NCBI RefSeq assembly: GCF_018362975.1
Contig: NZ_CP074371.1
Span: forward strand, 2,666,001 to 2,730,000
Direction: 5' to 3'
Origin: Nocardia tengchongensis
Lineage (GTDB): Bacteria; Actinomycetota; Actinomycetes; Mycobacteriales; Mycobacteriaceae
DNA: 64,000 bases
Shown: piece after piece, positions 1 through 9,079 of the stretch
Layout: every line of letters begins with the position of its first letter
Position numbering within the stretch: the first letter of the stretch is position 1
The notes under the pieces: generated by a model
Told to the model about the DNA's origin: nothing
Seen by the model: only the letters and a program-made list of their open reading frames with translations
Database searches by the model: none
Position numbers and translations under genes: made by a program

Positions 1-1
1 C

Positions 2-124
2 CCGCCCAAGCTGCCCGGTGCGGCTTTCACCGCCACGCCGCTCGTCGTGCTGCTGCTGGTCGACGTGGCCTTGATCACGGTGGGGCTCATCGCATTCCGG
101 CGCCGGGACCTGCGTTCGGCCTGA
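2..124 (+). CDS. C-terminal end of a probable ABC-2 type exporter permease (truncated by window edge)
   Basis: Only the last 40 codons are present, open at the left edge and ending in TGA. They encode one hydrophobic segment (about residues 12-30 of the fragment, rich in Val and Leu) and a short basic cytoplasmic tail ending RRRDLRSA. A final membrane helix followed by a FRRRDL-like tail is typical of ABC-2 exporter permeases, but the family is an inference from this tail alone. A strong hairpin terminator begins 13 bases after the stop, so this is the last gene of its transcript. Confidence 0.5.
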   Translation, partial: PPKLPGAAFTATPLVVLLLVDVALITVGLIAFRRRDLRSA

Positions 125-137
125 CGGCGACCGCCCC

Positions 138-175
138 GCGAACGGCCGCCCCGGACATCCGGGGCGGCCGTTCGC
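138..175 (+). terminator. Strong hairpin, probable transcription terminator
   Basis: A perfect 17-bp inverted repeat (left arm 138-154, right arm 159-175, loop ACAT) lies just after the truncated permease. There is no long T run, which is common for terminators in high-GC actinobacteria. Confidence 0.8.
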
Positions 176-337
176 GTCGCCGGCCCGGAGACCGCCCGGT
201 AGCGAATCATCAGCTGCCAGTGCGGGTGTGGCGGGAGGGCAGCGATGGCGGCGCAGGGGCAGTGCGCAGGGGTGGATTCGGACCCGGGCGGGGGTGTACC
301 CCAGAAGGGAACGATTTATGGCGAGGAGGTGGGGGAG

Positions 338-556
338 ATGTTCGAGGGACTGGCTCTCGGCGTACACCTGCCGACGGGATGGCTGTGGCCGGCGCTGGTC
401 GTCTTCGGCGGCATCCTGTGCGTGGCATTACTGGTACTGATGCTGATCAGTGGCGCCCGATTCGACGACGGCAAGTCGCGATACGTGCCCACTACGACCG
501 GTACCTGTCAGCCGTTCTGCGGCAGCGGCGCACCGGTGCCCGGATTCCCGAACTGA
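338..556 (+). CDS. Small single-pass membrane protein, 72 aa
   Basis: No family is recognised. I chose the ATG at 338 because GAGGAGG lies 8-14 bases upstream; an in-frame ATG at 245 would add a low-complexity Gly/Pro stretch without a ribosome site. A single membrane helix spans about residues 17-38 (WPALVVFGGILCVALLVLML). It is followed by a short basic/acidic segment and a C-terminal tail with two Cys (TCQPFCG), which could form a disulfide if exported. Gene 629-1099 follows 72 bases later on the same strand, so the two may be co-transcribed. Function unknown. Confidence 0.6.
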   Translation: MFEGLALGVHLPTGWLWPALVVFGGILCVALLVLMLISGARFDDGKSRYVPTTTGTCQPFCGSGAPVPGFPN

Positions 557-628
557 ACGGTCGCGTCGAGGTTTCCGGGCGGCATTCCCGGATACTCCAC
601 AGGGATAGTTCGACGAGTGGGGGTTCCC

Positions 629-1099
629 ATGGGGCAGCGGGTACCGGCCGTGGTCGGGTTGTACCTCCGGGCGGCCGGGCAGTGGCGGCGCATCGCCGAA
701 TTCCGGCTGGCCGCCGACGGACACGCCACCTTCCGGGCGGTGGATCCGATCGAAGGACTGGTCGCGCGGGTCTGGTACCACCAGGGCGTCGACATCCTCG
801 GCGAGAACCGCACCGTGCTGCCCGGCGACGGGGCCGAATTCCTGCGAGCACTGCTGCAGCCGTTCGGTTTTCGCGACTACCGGTTCCGCGACGACAGTAC
901 GCCGCGCGGCGGGCCCACCCGCACCCGGCACACGGTCTCGCGCAGCGCGGCCGCCGCCCGGCCTGTCGAATGCGAGAACGTCTGCGCGGCAGCGGAAGCC
1001 GAATGCCGCCACCGCGCCGACGCCGAGCAGCCCAGCGGTGACCGGGCGCACCGCCCGGCCGCCTGGCGCCTGCTCGACGCCGACGTCATCCGATTCTGA
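629..1099 (+). CDS. Hypothetical protein, 156 aa, Arg/Ala-rich C-terminus
   Basis: I do not recognise a family. The reading frame shows normal high-GC codon use. The N-terminal half is compact (VVGLYLRAAGQWRRIAEFRL, then a WYHQGVD segment and a LLQPFGFRDYRF segment), suggesting a small folded domain. The C-terminal 60 residues are Arg/Ala/Glu-rich and probably disordered, with two Cys. An in-frame GTG at 617 is an alternative start; neither has a clear ribosome site. It converges with the lipoprotein gene, whose stop is 33 bases away. Function unknown. Confidence 0.55.
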   Translation: MGQRVPAVVGLYLRAAGQWRRIAEFRLAADGHATFRAVDPIEGLVARVWYHQGVDILGENRTVLPGDGAEFLRALLQPFGFRDYRFRDDSTPRGGPTRTRHTVSRSAAAARPVECENVCAAAEAECRHRADAEQPSGDRAHRPAAWRLLDADVIRF

Positions 1100-1131
1100 A
1101 GCGGCACAGCCACTCCGCGCCGCCCGAATCG

Positions 1132-2316
1132 CTACAGACTGTTGGCCAGCAGCGCGTACTGCGCGACCGCCTTCTTCTGCGCCTCGGCATCATTGGCCCC
1201 GTCCATGACACCCACATACTGCTTGTATCGGATGTAGCAGCGGCTGGGTTTCTTGTCCGAGGAACGGTGCACGCATGTGGCGTCGGGCACCTTGTCCGGG
1301 GCGCTCGCCGAGGTCTCCTGCAGGTTGCTGATCATGCCGGTCACCAGATCGCCGGCCGCGCCCGCGTCCCGCACCCGGATCACGAAACTGCCCTCGGCGA
1401 CCGACATTTCGTCGGCGCCGGTGTCGGCTACCAGCTTCGTCCAGGACTTCAGATCATCGGAGGGCAGCACCAGCCAATTGGCCGGGAAGACCGCGAACTT
1501 GTCCGGATCCACGGTGCGGTGGTCGCGGTCGGCCACCAGGGTGCGGGCCAGCAGACGATCGGGATCGAGCGGCAGCTGCGCGATCTGATCGGCCGGGGTC
1601 GCCTGGAACGCGTCCAGCACCGGGACCTCCGCATCGAGGGTCTTCTTCGTCCAGGACAGCAGCCCCTGTACATCGGCGGTGGGGCGCAGGATGAACAGCG
1701 AGATCACGAAGTCCTTGTGCGCCATGGCCACTCCGATGGTCGGCACGCCCGGCCGCCAGTGCGCATACGCGTCGGGATAGTCGGGCAGGGTGAGCTTCTG
1801 GTTCGTGTTCAACGCCACGCTGAAGTCGGCGTCCTCGAGCTCGCGCGCCGCCAGTTTGGCGGCGTCGGTGGTCGGGAAGCGCAGCACCCGGGTGGTGATG
1901 GTGGTGCCGTTCGGATCCGGATTGTCGTTGACATCCTCGCGATCGGAGCCGCTGGACGCGAAACCGGCCAGGAAGCCGCGGTTGACGAGCACGTTCTTCA
2001 CCGCGGACGCCAGGTGACTGACATTGAGCACATCGTCGACGCCGGCCAGCACCGCGCCGCCGCGGCCGATGTTCAACGCCGGGTCGATCCGGTCCGACGG
2101 GGCGACGGCGGCGGTCATCCGGATGCCCTCGAGCGTCGCGCCCTTGCCGCCGTTGTTGCGGTCGTAGGTGTAGCGGTTGACCGGATAGGAGCCGGTGTCC
2201 AGGGTGCGGACATCCAGCTCACCCGGAACGGCGATCCCGGATTTGCCGCATCCGGCCAGCGCGGCGGTCAAGGCGAGACAGGTGATTGCGGTCATGACAC
2301 GCGCCCGGCGGCCCAT
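1132..2316 (-). CDS. DUF7373-type secreted lipoprotein, 394 aa
   Basis: The N-terminus is a lipoprotein signal: basic MGRRARV, a hydrophobic stretch, then the lipobox LAGC with the lipidated Cys at residue 23. The mature protein resembles the long lipoproteins of unknown function found in many copies in Nocardia and mycobacteria (DUF7373-like). It has repeated alpha/beta segments, a VLRFPTTDAAKLAARELE helix, and a Cys pair near the C-terminus (ATCVHRS and SRCYIRY) likely to be disulfide bonded. It should sit on the outer face of the plasma membrane. The gene stands alone, converging with 629-1099 and 99 bases from the glgC stop. Function unknown. Confidence 0.75.
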   Translation of the reverse strand: MGRRARVMTAITCLALTAALAGCGKSGIAVPGELDVRTLDTGSYPVNRYTYDRNNGGKGATLEGIRMTAAVAPSDRIDPALNIGRGGAVLAGVDDVLNVSHLASAVKNVLVNRGFLAGFASSGSDREDVNDNPDPNGTTITTRVLRFPTTDAAKLAARELEDADFSVALNTNQKLTLPDYPDAYAHWRPGVPTIGVAMAHKDFVISLFILRPTADVQGLLSWTKKTLDAEVPVLDAFQATPADQIAQLPLDPDRLLARTLVADRDHRTVDPDKFAVFPANWLVLPSDDLKSWTKLVADTGADEMSVAEGSFVIRVRDAGAAGDLVTGMISNLQETSASAPDKVPDATCVHRSSDKKPSRCYIRYKQYVGVMDGANDAEAQKKAVAQYALLANSL

Positions 2317-2415
2317 GCTGATCCCTCCCGCGCGGCCCGGTCATCGGCGGCGCTCCCTATCCAGAGATTTTCGGGCCAACCACCACCGGCTGTCCAGCCA
2401 AATCCCGTGTCGCGC

Positions 2416-3630
2416 TCAGACCCAGACGCCCTTGCCCACGGTCACCACGCCGCCATTGCTCACCGCGAAGCGTTCGCGATCACGGTCCAGGTCGACGCCG
2501 ATGATCTCGCCCTCCGACACCACCACGTTCTTGTCCAGGATCGCGTGCCGCACCACCGCGCCCCGGCCGATCCGGGCGCCCGGCATGATCACGCTGCCCT
2601 CCACCGTCGCGCCATCCTCCACCAGCACATTCGAGAACAGCACCGAATTGCGGACGGTCGCCGCCGACAGCATGCTGCCCGCGCCCACGATCGACTCCTG
2701 GGCCAGGCCGCCGCGACCGAACTTGGCGGGCGGCAGGTTCTCGGCCGCGCCGCGGATCGGCCAATGCTTGTTGTAGAGGTCGAACACCGGGTCCACCGAC
2801 ACCAGATCCATGTGCGCCTCGTAGAAGGCATCCAGGGTGCCGACGTCACGCCAGTAGCCGCGACTGCGGTCGGTCGCGCCGGGCACCACATTGGTGGCGA
2901 AGTCGTAGACCGCCGCCGCGCCGCCGCGCACCAGGGACGGGATGATGTCGCCGCCCATGTCGTGATCGGAGTCGTTGTCGTCGGCGTCGGCGCGGATCGC
3001 GTCCACCAGCACCTTGGTGGTGAACACGTAATTGCCCATGGAGGCGAAGGTGACGTTCGGGTCGTCGGGGGTGCCCGGCGGGTGCACCGGCTTCTCCAGA
3101 AAGCCGATGATGCGTCCGGATTCGTCGGAATCGATACAGCCGAAGGCGCCCGCCTCGCTGCGCGGCACCCGGATGCCCGCCACCGTCACGCCCGCACCGG
3201 ACTCGATGTGCGCCTGCACCATCTGCTCGGGATCCATCCGGTACACGTGATCCGCGCCGAACACCACGATGTACTCGGGGTCCTCGTCGTAGATCAGGTT
3301 CAGCGACTGCATGATCGCGTCCGCCGAGCCGGTGTACCAGCGCGGGCCCAGCCGCTGCTGCGCCGGCACCGGGGTGATGTACTCCCCGCCGAACCCCGAC
3401 AGCCGCCAGGTCTGCGAGATATGCCGGTCCAGGGAATGCGACTTGTACTGGGTCAGTACACAAATCCGCAGGTAACCGGCATTCACCAGATTCGACAACA
3501 CGAAATCGATGAGCCGGTACGCGCCCCCGAAGGGCACCGCGGGCTTGGCCCGGTCCTTCGTGAGCGGAAAGAGTCGCTTTCCCTCGCCACCGGCGAGCAC
3601 GATCCCTAATACGTGCGGCTGGCTCCTCAC
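2416..3630 (-). CDS. glgC: Glucose-1-phosphate adenylyltransferase (ADP-glucose pyrophosphorylase)
   Basis: Makes ADP-glucose from ATP and glucose-1-phosphate, the donor for glycogen and, in mycobacteria, for the maltose-1-phosphate route. The 404-residue length matches mycobacterial GlgC. The nucleotide-binding N-terminus [18 protein letters not shown], the AKPAVPFGG segment, [10 protein letters not shown] and the C-terminal left-handed beta-helix ([20 protein letters not shown]) are all present. The GTG at 3630 is chosen because the protein then starts [15 protein letters not shown] as in relatives; the longer open frame upstream overlaps glgM and has no similarity. It is divergent from glgM across a 117-base shared promoter region, as in M. 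tuberculosis (Rv1213/Rv1212c). Confidence 0.96.
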   Translation of the reverse strand: MRSQPHVLGIVLAGGEGKRLFPLTKDRAKPAVPFGGAYRLIDFVLSNLVNAGYLRICVLTQYKSHSLDRHISQTWRLSGFGGEYITPVPAQQRLGPRWYTGSADAIMQSLNLIYDEDPEYIVVFGADHVYRMDPEQMVQAHIESGAGVTVAGIRVPRSEAGAFGCIDSDESGRIIGFLEKPVHPPGTPDDPNVTFASMGNYVFTTKVLVDAIRADADDNDSDHDMGGDIIPSLVRGGAAAVYDFATNVVPGATDRSRGYWRDVGTLDAFYEAHMDLVSVDPVFDLYNKHWPIRGAAENLPPAKFGRGGLAQESIVGAGSMLSAATVRNSVLFSNVLVEDGATVEGSVIMPGARIGRGAVVRHAILDKNVVVSEGEIIGVDLDRDRERFAVSNGGVVTVGKGVWV

Positions 3631-3747
3631 ACCACTGAAACTACCGGGTGCGTCCGAACACCGAATGTCCAGCATGTGCCGTGTTCGTCGCGATCTTCCC
3701 GGCCCCGCCGATTGGTTAGCGGGACGGCGACCGATTATTTTGGACCG

Positions 3748-4947
3748 GTGAGTTACCGCGCGGACGGAGCTCGCGGACTGCGAGTGGCCATGATGACCCG
3801 CGAATACCCGCCCGAGGTGTACGGCGGGGCGGGAGTGCATGTCACCGAACTGGTGCCCAGGCTGCGGCAACTGTGCGATGTGACCGTGCACTGCATGGGG
3901 GTCGCACGCACCGATGCCGTGGTGCACCAACCGGATCCGATGCTCTTCGCCGCCAACTCCGCGGTGCAGATGATGTCGGCGCAGCTGCGGATGGCCGACG
4001 CCGCGGCCTTCTCCGACGTCGTGCACTCGCACACCTGGTACACCGGGCTGGCGGGGCATCTGGCCGGGCAGCTGTACGGGATTCCGCACGTACTGACCGC
4101 GCATTCACTGGAACCGCGGCGGCCCTGGAAGGCCGAGCAGCTCGGCGGCGGCTACCGGCTCTCGTCATGGTCGGAACACAATGCCATGACCTTCGCCGAC
4201 GCCGTGATCGCGGTCAGCGCGGGCATGCGCGAGGACGTGCTCGACGCCTACCCGGACATCGATCCGGACAAAGTTCATGTGGTGCACAACGGGATCGACG
4301 CCGACGTCTGGCATCCGGGCGGGCCCGCCCCCGAGTCCCGCGACGTGCTCACCGAACTCGGCGTGTCGCAGGAGCGGCCGATCGCCGCGTTCGTCGGGCG
4401 CATCACCCGGCAGAAGGGCGTGCCGCACCTGCTGGCCGCGGCCCGCCACCTCGACCCCGACATCCAGCTCGTGCTGCTGGCCGGGGCCGCCGACACACCC
4501 GCCATGGAGGCCGAGGTGGCGACCGCGGTCCGCGCGCTGCGCGACGACCGGGACGGCGTGTTCTGGATCAAGGAGATGCTGCCCACCGAGCTGGTGCGGC
4601 AGGTACTCGCCGCCGCAACGGTTTTCGTGTGCCCGTCGGTGTACGAGCCGCTGGGCATCGTCAACCTGGAGGCCATGGCCTGCGGGACCGCGGTGGTGGC
4701 CTCCGACGTGGGCGGGATCCCCGAGGTGGTGGCGGAAGGGGAGACCGGACGCTTGGTCCATTACGACGAGAACGCGCCGCGCGACTACGAGCGCGCCCTC
4801 GCCCGGGCCGTGAACACCGTCGCCGCCGACCCGGTCACGGCCGCCGCCATGGGAGCGGCCGGACGTAATCGGGCCATCGACGCCTTCGACTGGAATCGGA
4901 TCGCGGCGCGCACCGCGCACATTTACGACCAGGTGCGCAAAGGTTAG
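3748..4947 (+). CDS. glgM: GT4 glycogen synthase / maltose-1-phosphate synthase GlgM (GlgA-type annotation)
   Basis: Glycosyltransferase family 4 enzyme of 399 aa. Its best-studied relative, M. tuberculosis Rv1212c, uses ADP-glucose and glucose-1-phosphate to make alpha-maltose-1-phosphate; many databases still call it GlgA. The N-terminal Rossmann domain carries [17 protein letters not shown]. The C-terminal domain has [10 protein letters not shown] and the [14 protein letters not shown] motif with the two conserved Glu of GT4 retaining enzymes. GTG 3748 is the start nearest the homologous N-terminus; the open frame extends upstream across the promoter. Paired with divergent glgC. Its stop overlaps the end of the convergent GNAT gene by four bases. 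Confidence 0.93.
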   Translation: MSYRADGARGLRVAMMTREYPPEVYGGAGVHVTELVPRLRQLCDVTVHCMGVARTDAVVHQPDPMLFAANSAVQMMSAQLRMADAAAFSDVVHSHTWYTGLAGHLAGQLYGIPHVLTAHSLEPRRPWKAEQLGGGYRLSSWSEHNAMTFADAVIAVSAGMREDVLDAYPDIDPDKVHVVHNGIDADVWHPGGPAPESRDVLTELGVSQERPIAAFVGRITRQKGVPHLLAAARHLDPDIQLVLLAGAADTPAMEAEVATAVRALRDDRDGVFWIKEMLPTELVRQVLAAATVFVCPSVYEPLGIVNLEAMACGTAVVASDVGGIPEVVAEGETGRLVHYDENAPRDYERALARAVNTVAADPVTAAAMGAAGRNRAIDAFDWNRIAARTAHIYDQVRKG

Positions 4948-5430
4948 AGCGGGTACCGCATGAACACGTCGGCGCGGTCATAAGGGCTGGGCGGCAGTTC
5001 CGAGGGCGGGACGTGCACGAAACCCATGGTCTCGTACAGGTGCACGGCGCTGGCCAGGCGTGCGTTGCTGGCCAGGAAGAACTCCGTCGCGCCCAGGGCC
5101 CGCACCCGATCGATGGCCGCGGTCAGCACCACGCGGCCGATGCCGCGGCCCCGGAAAACGCGGCGACACCGCCATTTTCGACAGCTCGAAGACGCCCGGC
5201 TCCTCCTGAACCAGGGCGACGCAGCCGACGGCCTCGCCGTCCAGCCGGGCGATGAGCACGTCGCCGCCGTGCTCGACAATGGCCTGCGGATCGTCGAGGG
5301 TCGCCAGGTCGGCGGCCTCCACCGCGAAGAAGGCCTCGATCCACTCCAGATTCAGATCCTTGAAGGCGCGGGCGTCCTCCGGCCCCGCCATCGGCGCGAC
5401 CACGATGGCGGAGACAGTCTGTCGAGTCAC
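4944..5430 (-). CDS. GNAT family N-acetyltransferase, frameshifted by one base
   Basis: Reading from GTG 5430 gives a GNAT N-terminal half (VSAIVVAPMAGPEDARAF to GVFELSKMAVSPRF). At the AAAA run at 5155-5158 (TTTT on the coding strand) the frame is lost, and the acetyl-CoA loop RGRGIGRVVL and the C-terminal half (LASAVHLYETMGF, ending VFMRYPL) continue in another frame. Dropping one base gives a normal 161-aa protein with the full R-G-x-G-I-G motif. The break could be a sequencing error or a recent mutation. It is divergent from the LysR gene, which may regulate it. Substrate unknown. Confidence 0.8.
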
Positions 5431-5473
5431 CCCGAAAGCATGTCGGACATCGAACCATAACGTCCAATACTTG

Positions 5474-5490
5474 ATAGCTGCGATCGATAT
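5474..5490. promoter_or_regulatory. Putative LysR-type operator
   Basis: ATAGCTGCGATCGATAT (ATA-N11-TAT) lies in the 69-base gap between the divergent GNAT and LysR genes, 10 bases before the LysR ATG. Position and dyad shape fit the T-N11-A class of LysR sites; assignment is inferred. Confidence 0.35.
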
Positions 5491-5499
5491 GATCAGCTT

Positions 5500-6408
5500 A
5501 TGAACACCGGGGTGGAGCTGCGGCACCTGCGCTACTTCCAGGCGGTCGCCGACGAACTGCACTTCGGGCGCGCCGCCGCCCGCCTGCACATCGCCCAGCC
5601 CGCCCTCACCCAGCAGATCCAGCGCCTCGAAACCCTGCTCGGCGCAAGGCTTTTCGACCGCACCTCGCGCACCGTCGCGCTCACCCCCGCCGGCCTGGTG
5701 CTGCGCGACCGCGCCGCCGCCCTGCTCGGCCACGCCGAACGCGACCTCGCCGAGGTCACCCGTATCGGCCAGGGCGGCCAAGGCACCCTCCACCTCGGCT
5801 TCGTCCCCTCGGTCCTCCCGCTCGAACCGCTGCGTGGCGTCCGCGAATTCCGCGAACGCTTCCCGCTGGTCCAGGTCGACCTGACCGAAGGCTTCACCAG
5901 CCACCTGATGGAACGCCTCGCCAACGGCACCCTCGACATGGCCATCGTCCGCGACCCCGACACCCAGCCCGGCACGGTCACCACCCCGCTCATCACCGAA
6001 CCGTTCGTGGCCGTCCTCCCCGCCGACCACCCCGACGCGGGCCGCACCGCCCTCACCGGAGCCGACCTCGCCGACAACCCCCTGGTCTTCTTCCCGCGCG
6101 CCGCAGGCGGACTCGCCTACGACAAGAACCTCGCGCCCCTCCTGGAATCCGGCCACCGCCCCCGCGTGGTCCAGGAAGCCACCAACTGGACGATCATCCT
6201 CTACCTGGTCGCCGCCGGCCTCGGCATCACCATCGCCCCGCGCAGCGCCACCTTCACCGCCCCCGACTCGGTCCGCATCATCCCCCTGACCGGCACCGAA
6301 GCCGCCACCACCATCTACACCGCAACCCGCGAGGCCGACGACCGCCCCCTGGTCCACAACCTCCGCGCCCTACTCCCGAACCGCCCGGGCACCCCGCCAC
6401 GCGACTAG
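5500..6408 (+). CDS. LysR family transcriptional regulator
   Basis: 302 aa, the usual LysR length. The N-terminal winged helix-turn-helix (about residues 7-66: LRHLRYFQAVADELHFGRAA, IAQPALTQQIQRLE, LFDRTSRTVALT) is intact. The rest is a periplasmic-binding-protein-like effector domain starting GTLHLGFVPSVLP. LysR proteins typically control the divergently transcribed neighbour, here the broken GNAT gene, but the effector is unknown. It converges on the rRNA methyltransferase gene with an 11-base gap. Codon use is strikingly C-ending, like other genes here. Confidence 0.92.
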   Translation: MNTGVELRHLRYFQAVADELHFGRAAARLHIAQPALTQQIQRLETLLGARLFDRTSRTVALTPAGLVLRDRAAALLGHAERDLAEVTRIGQGGQGTLHLGFVPSVLPLEPLRGVREFRERFPLVQVDLTEGFTSHLMERLANGTLDMAIVRDPDTQPGTVTTPLITEPFVAVLPADHPDAGRTALTGADLADNPLVFFPRAAGGLAYDKNLAPLLESGHRPRVVQEATNWTIILYLVAAGLGITIAPRSATFTAPDSVRIIPLTGTEAATTIYTATREADDRPLVHNLRALLPNRPGTPPRD

Positions 6409-6419
6409 CGCGCGGCAGA

Positions 6420-7619
6420 TCACAGCGGCCGATACACCGAGACCGTCACCGACGCGGTCACCGCGACCGGATCCGGCAGCGCCGCAATCTCCTCCGCCCG
6501 CCCCGCATTCCCGTGGAACGCCGACGGCCCCATGGCCACCACGCGCGCCACATCCTCGTGCGAGAGCGACATCGTGTACTCGACGGCTTCCCGCCCCACC
6601 AACTCGAACCGACCCCCGAGCGATTCGGCCAGCCGATCCTCCTTGGCCGCATCCACACTCACCATTCCGAGCGGCTCGATCAGTTCGCCGAGATGCCGCG
6701 AGGTGGGGGTCACGACGATGAACCGCCCGTCCGCCTTCAGCACTCGGGCTACTTCATCCGCGTTGCGCGGCGCGAACACCGACACGACCGCGGTCATCGC
6801 CGCGTCCGGCACCGGCAGCCCACGCCAGGCATCCGCCAGCACCGACCCGGCGCGCTGGTGGGCCCGAGCAGCCCGCCGCGCTGCTGCTTTCGACACGTCG
6901 AGGGCGATCCCGCGCATGCCGGGCACCGCGTCCAGCACCGCGGCCAGGTAGTACCCGGTCCCGGCGCCGATCTCGAGCACCGCCGGGGCAGACGAGTCGG
7001 CGTGAGTGGCTTGGCCTGGTCCGGATGGGGAGACCACGTCGTTGGATAAGAGAGTGGTGGCGAGTCGTGCCGCGGAGGCTGCCGCAACGGACATTCCGGG
7101 CGCGGTGAGTCCGGCGTGGAACCGGCGGTGGGCCCCTTGCACGGCAGTGCCGGGTACGCGTGGATTGCCGACGTCTGCCGGGGCTGCGGGGCCACCTTCG
7201 CGGCGCGGTCCGGGTCGGGCCTCGCCGGTGGCGGCAGCCGGAGGCGAGTCCGCTCCGAATACTGCTGTGTCGACGCCGGGTACGGCCGCCGCGACCGCGG
7301 CGGCCAGGGCGGCGGCGATGGGGGTGAAGTGGCCGGAGGATTGGAAGGCGGCGCGGGCGTCGAGCATGGCCGGGGTGTCGCCGGTCATCTTGGTGGACGC
7401 GCCGGTGAGGAGGCTGACGTAGCCCTGCTTGGCCAGGTCGAAGCTGTGGCCGTGCGGGCAGCGCAAAGTCCGGGTGGACGCGGCGGTGGCGTCGTCGGCG
7501 ACGGCCGCGAGGGGTTGGCCGCACTGTGGGCAGGCCAGCAGATCGGCGCAGGCCAGAAGCCGGTCCGCGGGGGACGGCTCGGCCGCGCCGACTGTCATGG
7601 GTTCTCGAATATCGTTCAC
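6420..7619 (-). CDS. RlmA-type 23S rRNA (guanine-N1)-methyltransferase with a large insertion
   Basis: The N-terminus has the zinc ribbon of the RlmA(I)/RlmA(II)/TlrB family (Cys30, Cys33, Cys54, His58 in CPQC and CPHGH), followed by the family segment FDLAKQGYVSLLTG and MTGDTPAMLDARAAF. The SAM-binding motif VLEIGAGTGYY is at about residues 214-224. Enzymes of this family methylate the N1 of a guanine in hairpin 35 of 23S rRNA and can affect macrolide or lincosamide resistance. Length is 399 aa against about 270-290 usually. The excess is a Pro/Gly/Ala-rich stretch at about residues 120-212 between the two domains, which looks disordered. The gene sits between DUF3117 and LysR, an insertion relative to the M. 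tuberculosis order. Confidence 0.88.
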   Translation of the reverse strand: MNDIREPMTVGAAEPSPADRLLACADLLACPQCGQPLAAVADDATAASTRTLRCPHGHSFDLAKQGYVSLLTGASTKMTGDTPAMLDARAAFQSSGHFTPIAAALAAAVAAAVPGVDTAVFGADSPPAAATGEARPGPRREGGPAAPADVGNPRVPGTAVQGAHRRFHAGLTAPGMSVAAASAARLATTLLSNDVVSPSGPGQATHADSSAPAVLEIGAGTGYYLAAVLDAVPGMRGIALDVSKAAARRAARAHQRAGSVLADAWRGLPVPDAAMTAVVSVFAPRNADEVARVLKADGRFIVVTPTSRHLGELIEPLGMVSVDAAKEDRLAESLGGRFELVGREAVEYTMSLSHEDVARVVAMGPSAFHGNAGRAEEIAALPDPVAVTASVTVSVYRPL

Positions 7620-7669
7620 CGTTGTACCGGCGAGCCGGTGGGGCTCACCGGCACCGGCGAACTCAGCGA

Positions 7670-7837
7670 TCAGCTGGTGACTTTGACGAGTTCGTCACCC
7701 AGCGCTGCGGCTTCATCCGGCGTGAGCTCGACGACCAGCCGCCCGCCACCCTCGAGTGGAACCCGCATCACGATTCCACGCCCTTCTTTGGTTGCCTCGA
7801 GGGGACCGTCCCCGGTGCGGGGCTTCATGGCCGCCAT
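7670..7837 (-). CDS. DUF3117 family small protein (Rv1211-like), 55 aa
   Basis: A short gene starting at ATG 7837 with the family N-terminus MAAMKPRTGDGPLEATKEGR, then a GRLVVELTPDEAAALGDEL segment and the C-terminus VKVTS. It is nearly universal and strongly conserved in actinobacteria, but its function is not known. The position right after tag and next to the glycogen genes matches M. tuberculosis Rv1210-Rv1211. The tag gene ends 165 bases upstream in the direction of transcription, so it may have its own promoter. An alternative internal ATG at 7828 is less likely given the conserved MAAMKPRTGDG start. Confidence 0.93.
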   Translation of the reverse strand: MAAMKPRTGDGPLEATKEGRGIVMRVPLEGGGRLVVELTPDEAAALGDELVKVTS

Positions 7838-8002
7838 CCTCTGCTCCCTCCAGATCTGCGCGGTCTGCTGCGCACTTTCATGGAACTCCAGTTGTCACCA
7901 ACCAGGCAGCCCGCCGGTATGTGGCGGGCTACACCTTGACCATTCTTCCCTATCGCGGATCGGGGCGGGTACCTGAGTTCCAAAAACCGACCGACGTGGC
8001 GT

Positions 8003-8575
8003 TCAGCGAGTCCTCACATTCACCCAGCAATCGGCGATGTGATCGTCTACCATCCCTGTCGCTTGCATGAGTGCGTACGCCGTCGTGGGTCCCACGAACT
8101 TGAACCCGCGGCGCTTGAGTTCTTTTGCGAGAGCGGTGGATTCGGCGGTTACAGCGGGCACATCGGACATTTTCCGCGGCCGTTTCCGGGGGCTCGGGGC
8201 AAAGCTCCACAGCAGGGTGTCGAGGCTCTCATCGAGATCCCTGGCAACTCGCGCATTGTGGACGCTGGCCTCGATCTTGGCGCGATTGCGAACAATGCCC
8301 GGGTCGGTCAGGAGGCGTTCCACGTCGGCCGCGCCGAACCCCGCCACCCGCTCGATCGAGAACCCCTCGAAAGCCTTTCGGAAGGCCGGGCGTTTCCGCA
8401 GGATCGTGATCCACGCCAGCCCCGACTGGAAGGCCTCGAGGCACACCCGTTCGAAGAGCGCGTCGTCGCCGTGCAGCGGGCGACCCCACTCCTGATCGTG
8501 GTAGTCCCGGTACAGCTGCGACCCCTCCGACCATCCGCACCGGATCCGGCCGTCGGGCTCCACGCTCGCGGTCAC
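8003..8575 (-). CDS. tag: DNA-3-methyladenine glycosylase I
   Basis: Removes 3-methyladenine from alkylated DNA in base-excision repair. 190 aa, normal length. The zinc ligands of the Tag family are all visible: Cys13 and His26 (IRCGW and DYHDQEWG) and His179 and Cys183 (HIADCW). The ERVCLEAFQSGLAWITIL segment is the signature of the family. The start codon overlaps the stop of the upstream DivIVA-like gene by four bases (ATGA-type coupling), so the two are translationally coupled, as in M. tuberculosis Rv1209-tagA. Confidence 0.95.
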   Translation of the reverse strand: MTASVEPDGRIRCGWSEGSQLYRDYHDQEWGRPLHGDDALFERVCLEAFQSGLAWITILRKRPAFRKAFEGFSIERVAGFGAADVERLLTDPGIVRNRAKIEASVHNARVARDLDESLDTLLWSFAPSPRKRPRKMSDVPAVTAESTALAKELKRRGFKFVGPTTAYALMQATGMVDDHIADCWVNVRTR

Positions 8576-8988
8576 GGGGCGCTGGGGTCGTCGCCGGACT
8601 CGGCCGGGAGCACCTGCGGCAGCCCGCCCTGCCTGTCCGTTTCCGGCGTCCCCGGGATACCCGCGGCGGGCGGGGTCGCGGGCTCTTCGTCCGGCGCGGC
8701 CTCCCCGTTCGTCGCCCGGGCGAGTTGTCCCTCGAGTTCGTCGATGCGGGCCGCGAGCCGGGTCAGCGCCCAGTCCACCTCGCCCGCCTTGTATCCCCGG
8801 AACACCTGCTGGAAGCGCAGCGCCCGCACATCGGTCCCGCTGATCCCGGCGACCGGCAGCACGGTCACCGTCGTGCCCTCCGGCAGCGGCCCGAGCTCCT
8901 CGGACCGCCCGAAGATCGCGCTGGCCACCAGGAACAGCAACGCGGCGACCAATCCGACGATCAGCACGTACAGCAGCATCGTGAGCAT
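8572..8988 (-). CDS. DivIVA-domain-like single-pass membrane protein (Rv1209-like)
   Basis: 138 aa. One N-terminal membrane helix (about residues 4-26, MLLYVLIVGLVAALLFLVAS) is followed by a short segment resembling a DivIVA N-terminal motif (TDVRALRFQQVFRGYKAGEV) and a coiled-coil helix (ALTRLAARIDELEGQLA). The C-terminal 45 residues are Pro/Glu-rich and disordered. In M. tuberculosis the equivalent, Rv1209, precedes tagA, as here. The DivIVA-like segment suggests a role at the cell pole or septum, but this is inference. Translationally coupled to tag. Confidence 0.8.
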   Translation of the reverse strand: MLTMLLYVLIVGLVAALLFLVASAIFGRSEELGPLPEGTTVTVLPVAGISGTDVRALRFQQVFRGYKAGEVDWALTRLAARIDELEGQLARATNGEAAPDEEPATPPAAGIPGTPETDRQGGLPQVLPAESGDDPSAP

Positions 8989-9079
8989 GCCCCGAGCTTA
9001 GGGGGAGCCCGAACCGGCGTCCGCCGATACCCCGGCGGAAACCGGCCGTCGAATTCGCCTGTCCCCTAAGGGAAGGTCG

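Noticed and set aside
1267..3609. 780-codon plus-strand open frame
   Set aside because: Antisense to the lipoprotein and glgC. Composition is that of a shadow frame.
4978..6357. Long minus-strand open frame of 459 codons
   Set aside because: Most of it is antisense to the LysR gene and rich in Gly/Asp/Glu repeats typical of shadow frames in GC-rich DNA. Only its last part, the GNAT N-terminal half, is real.
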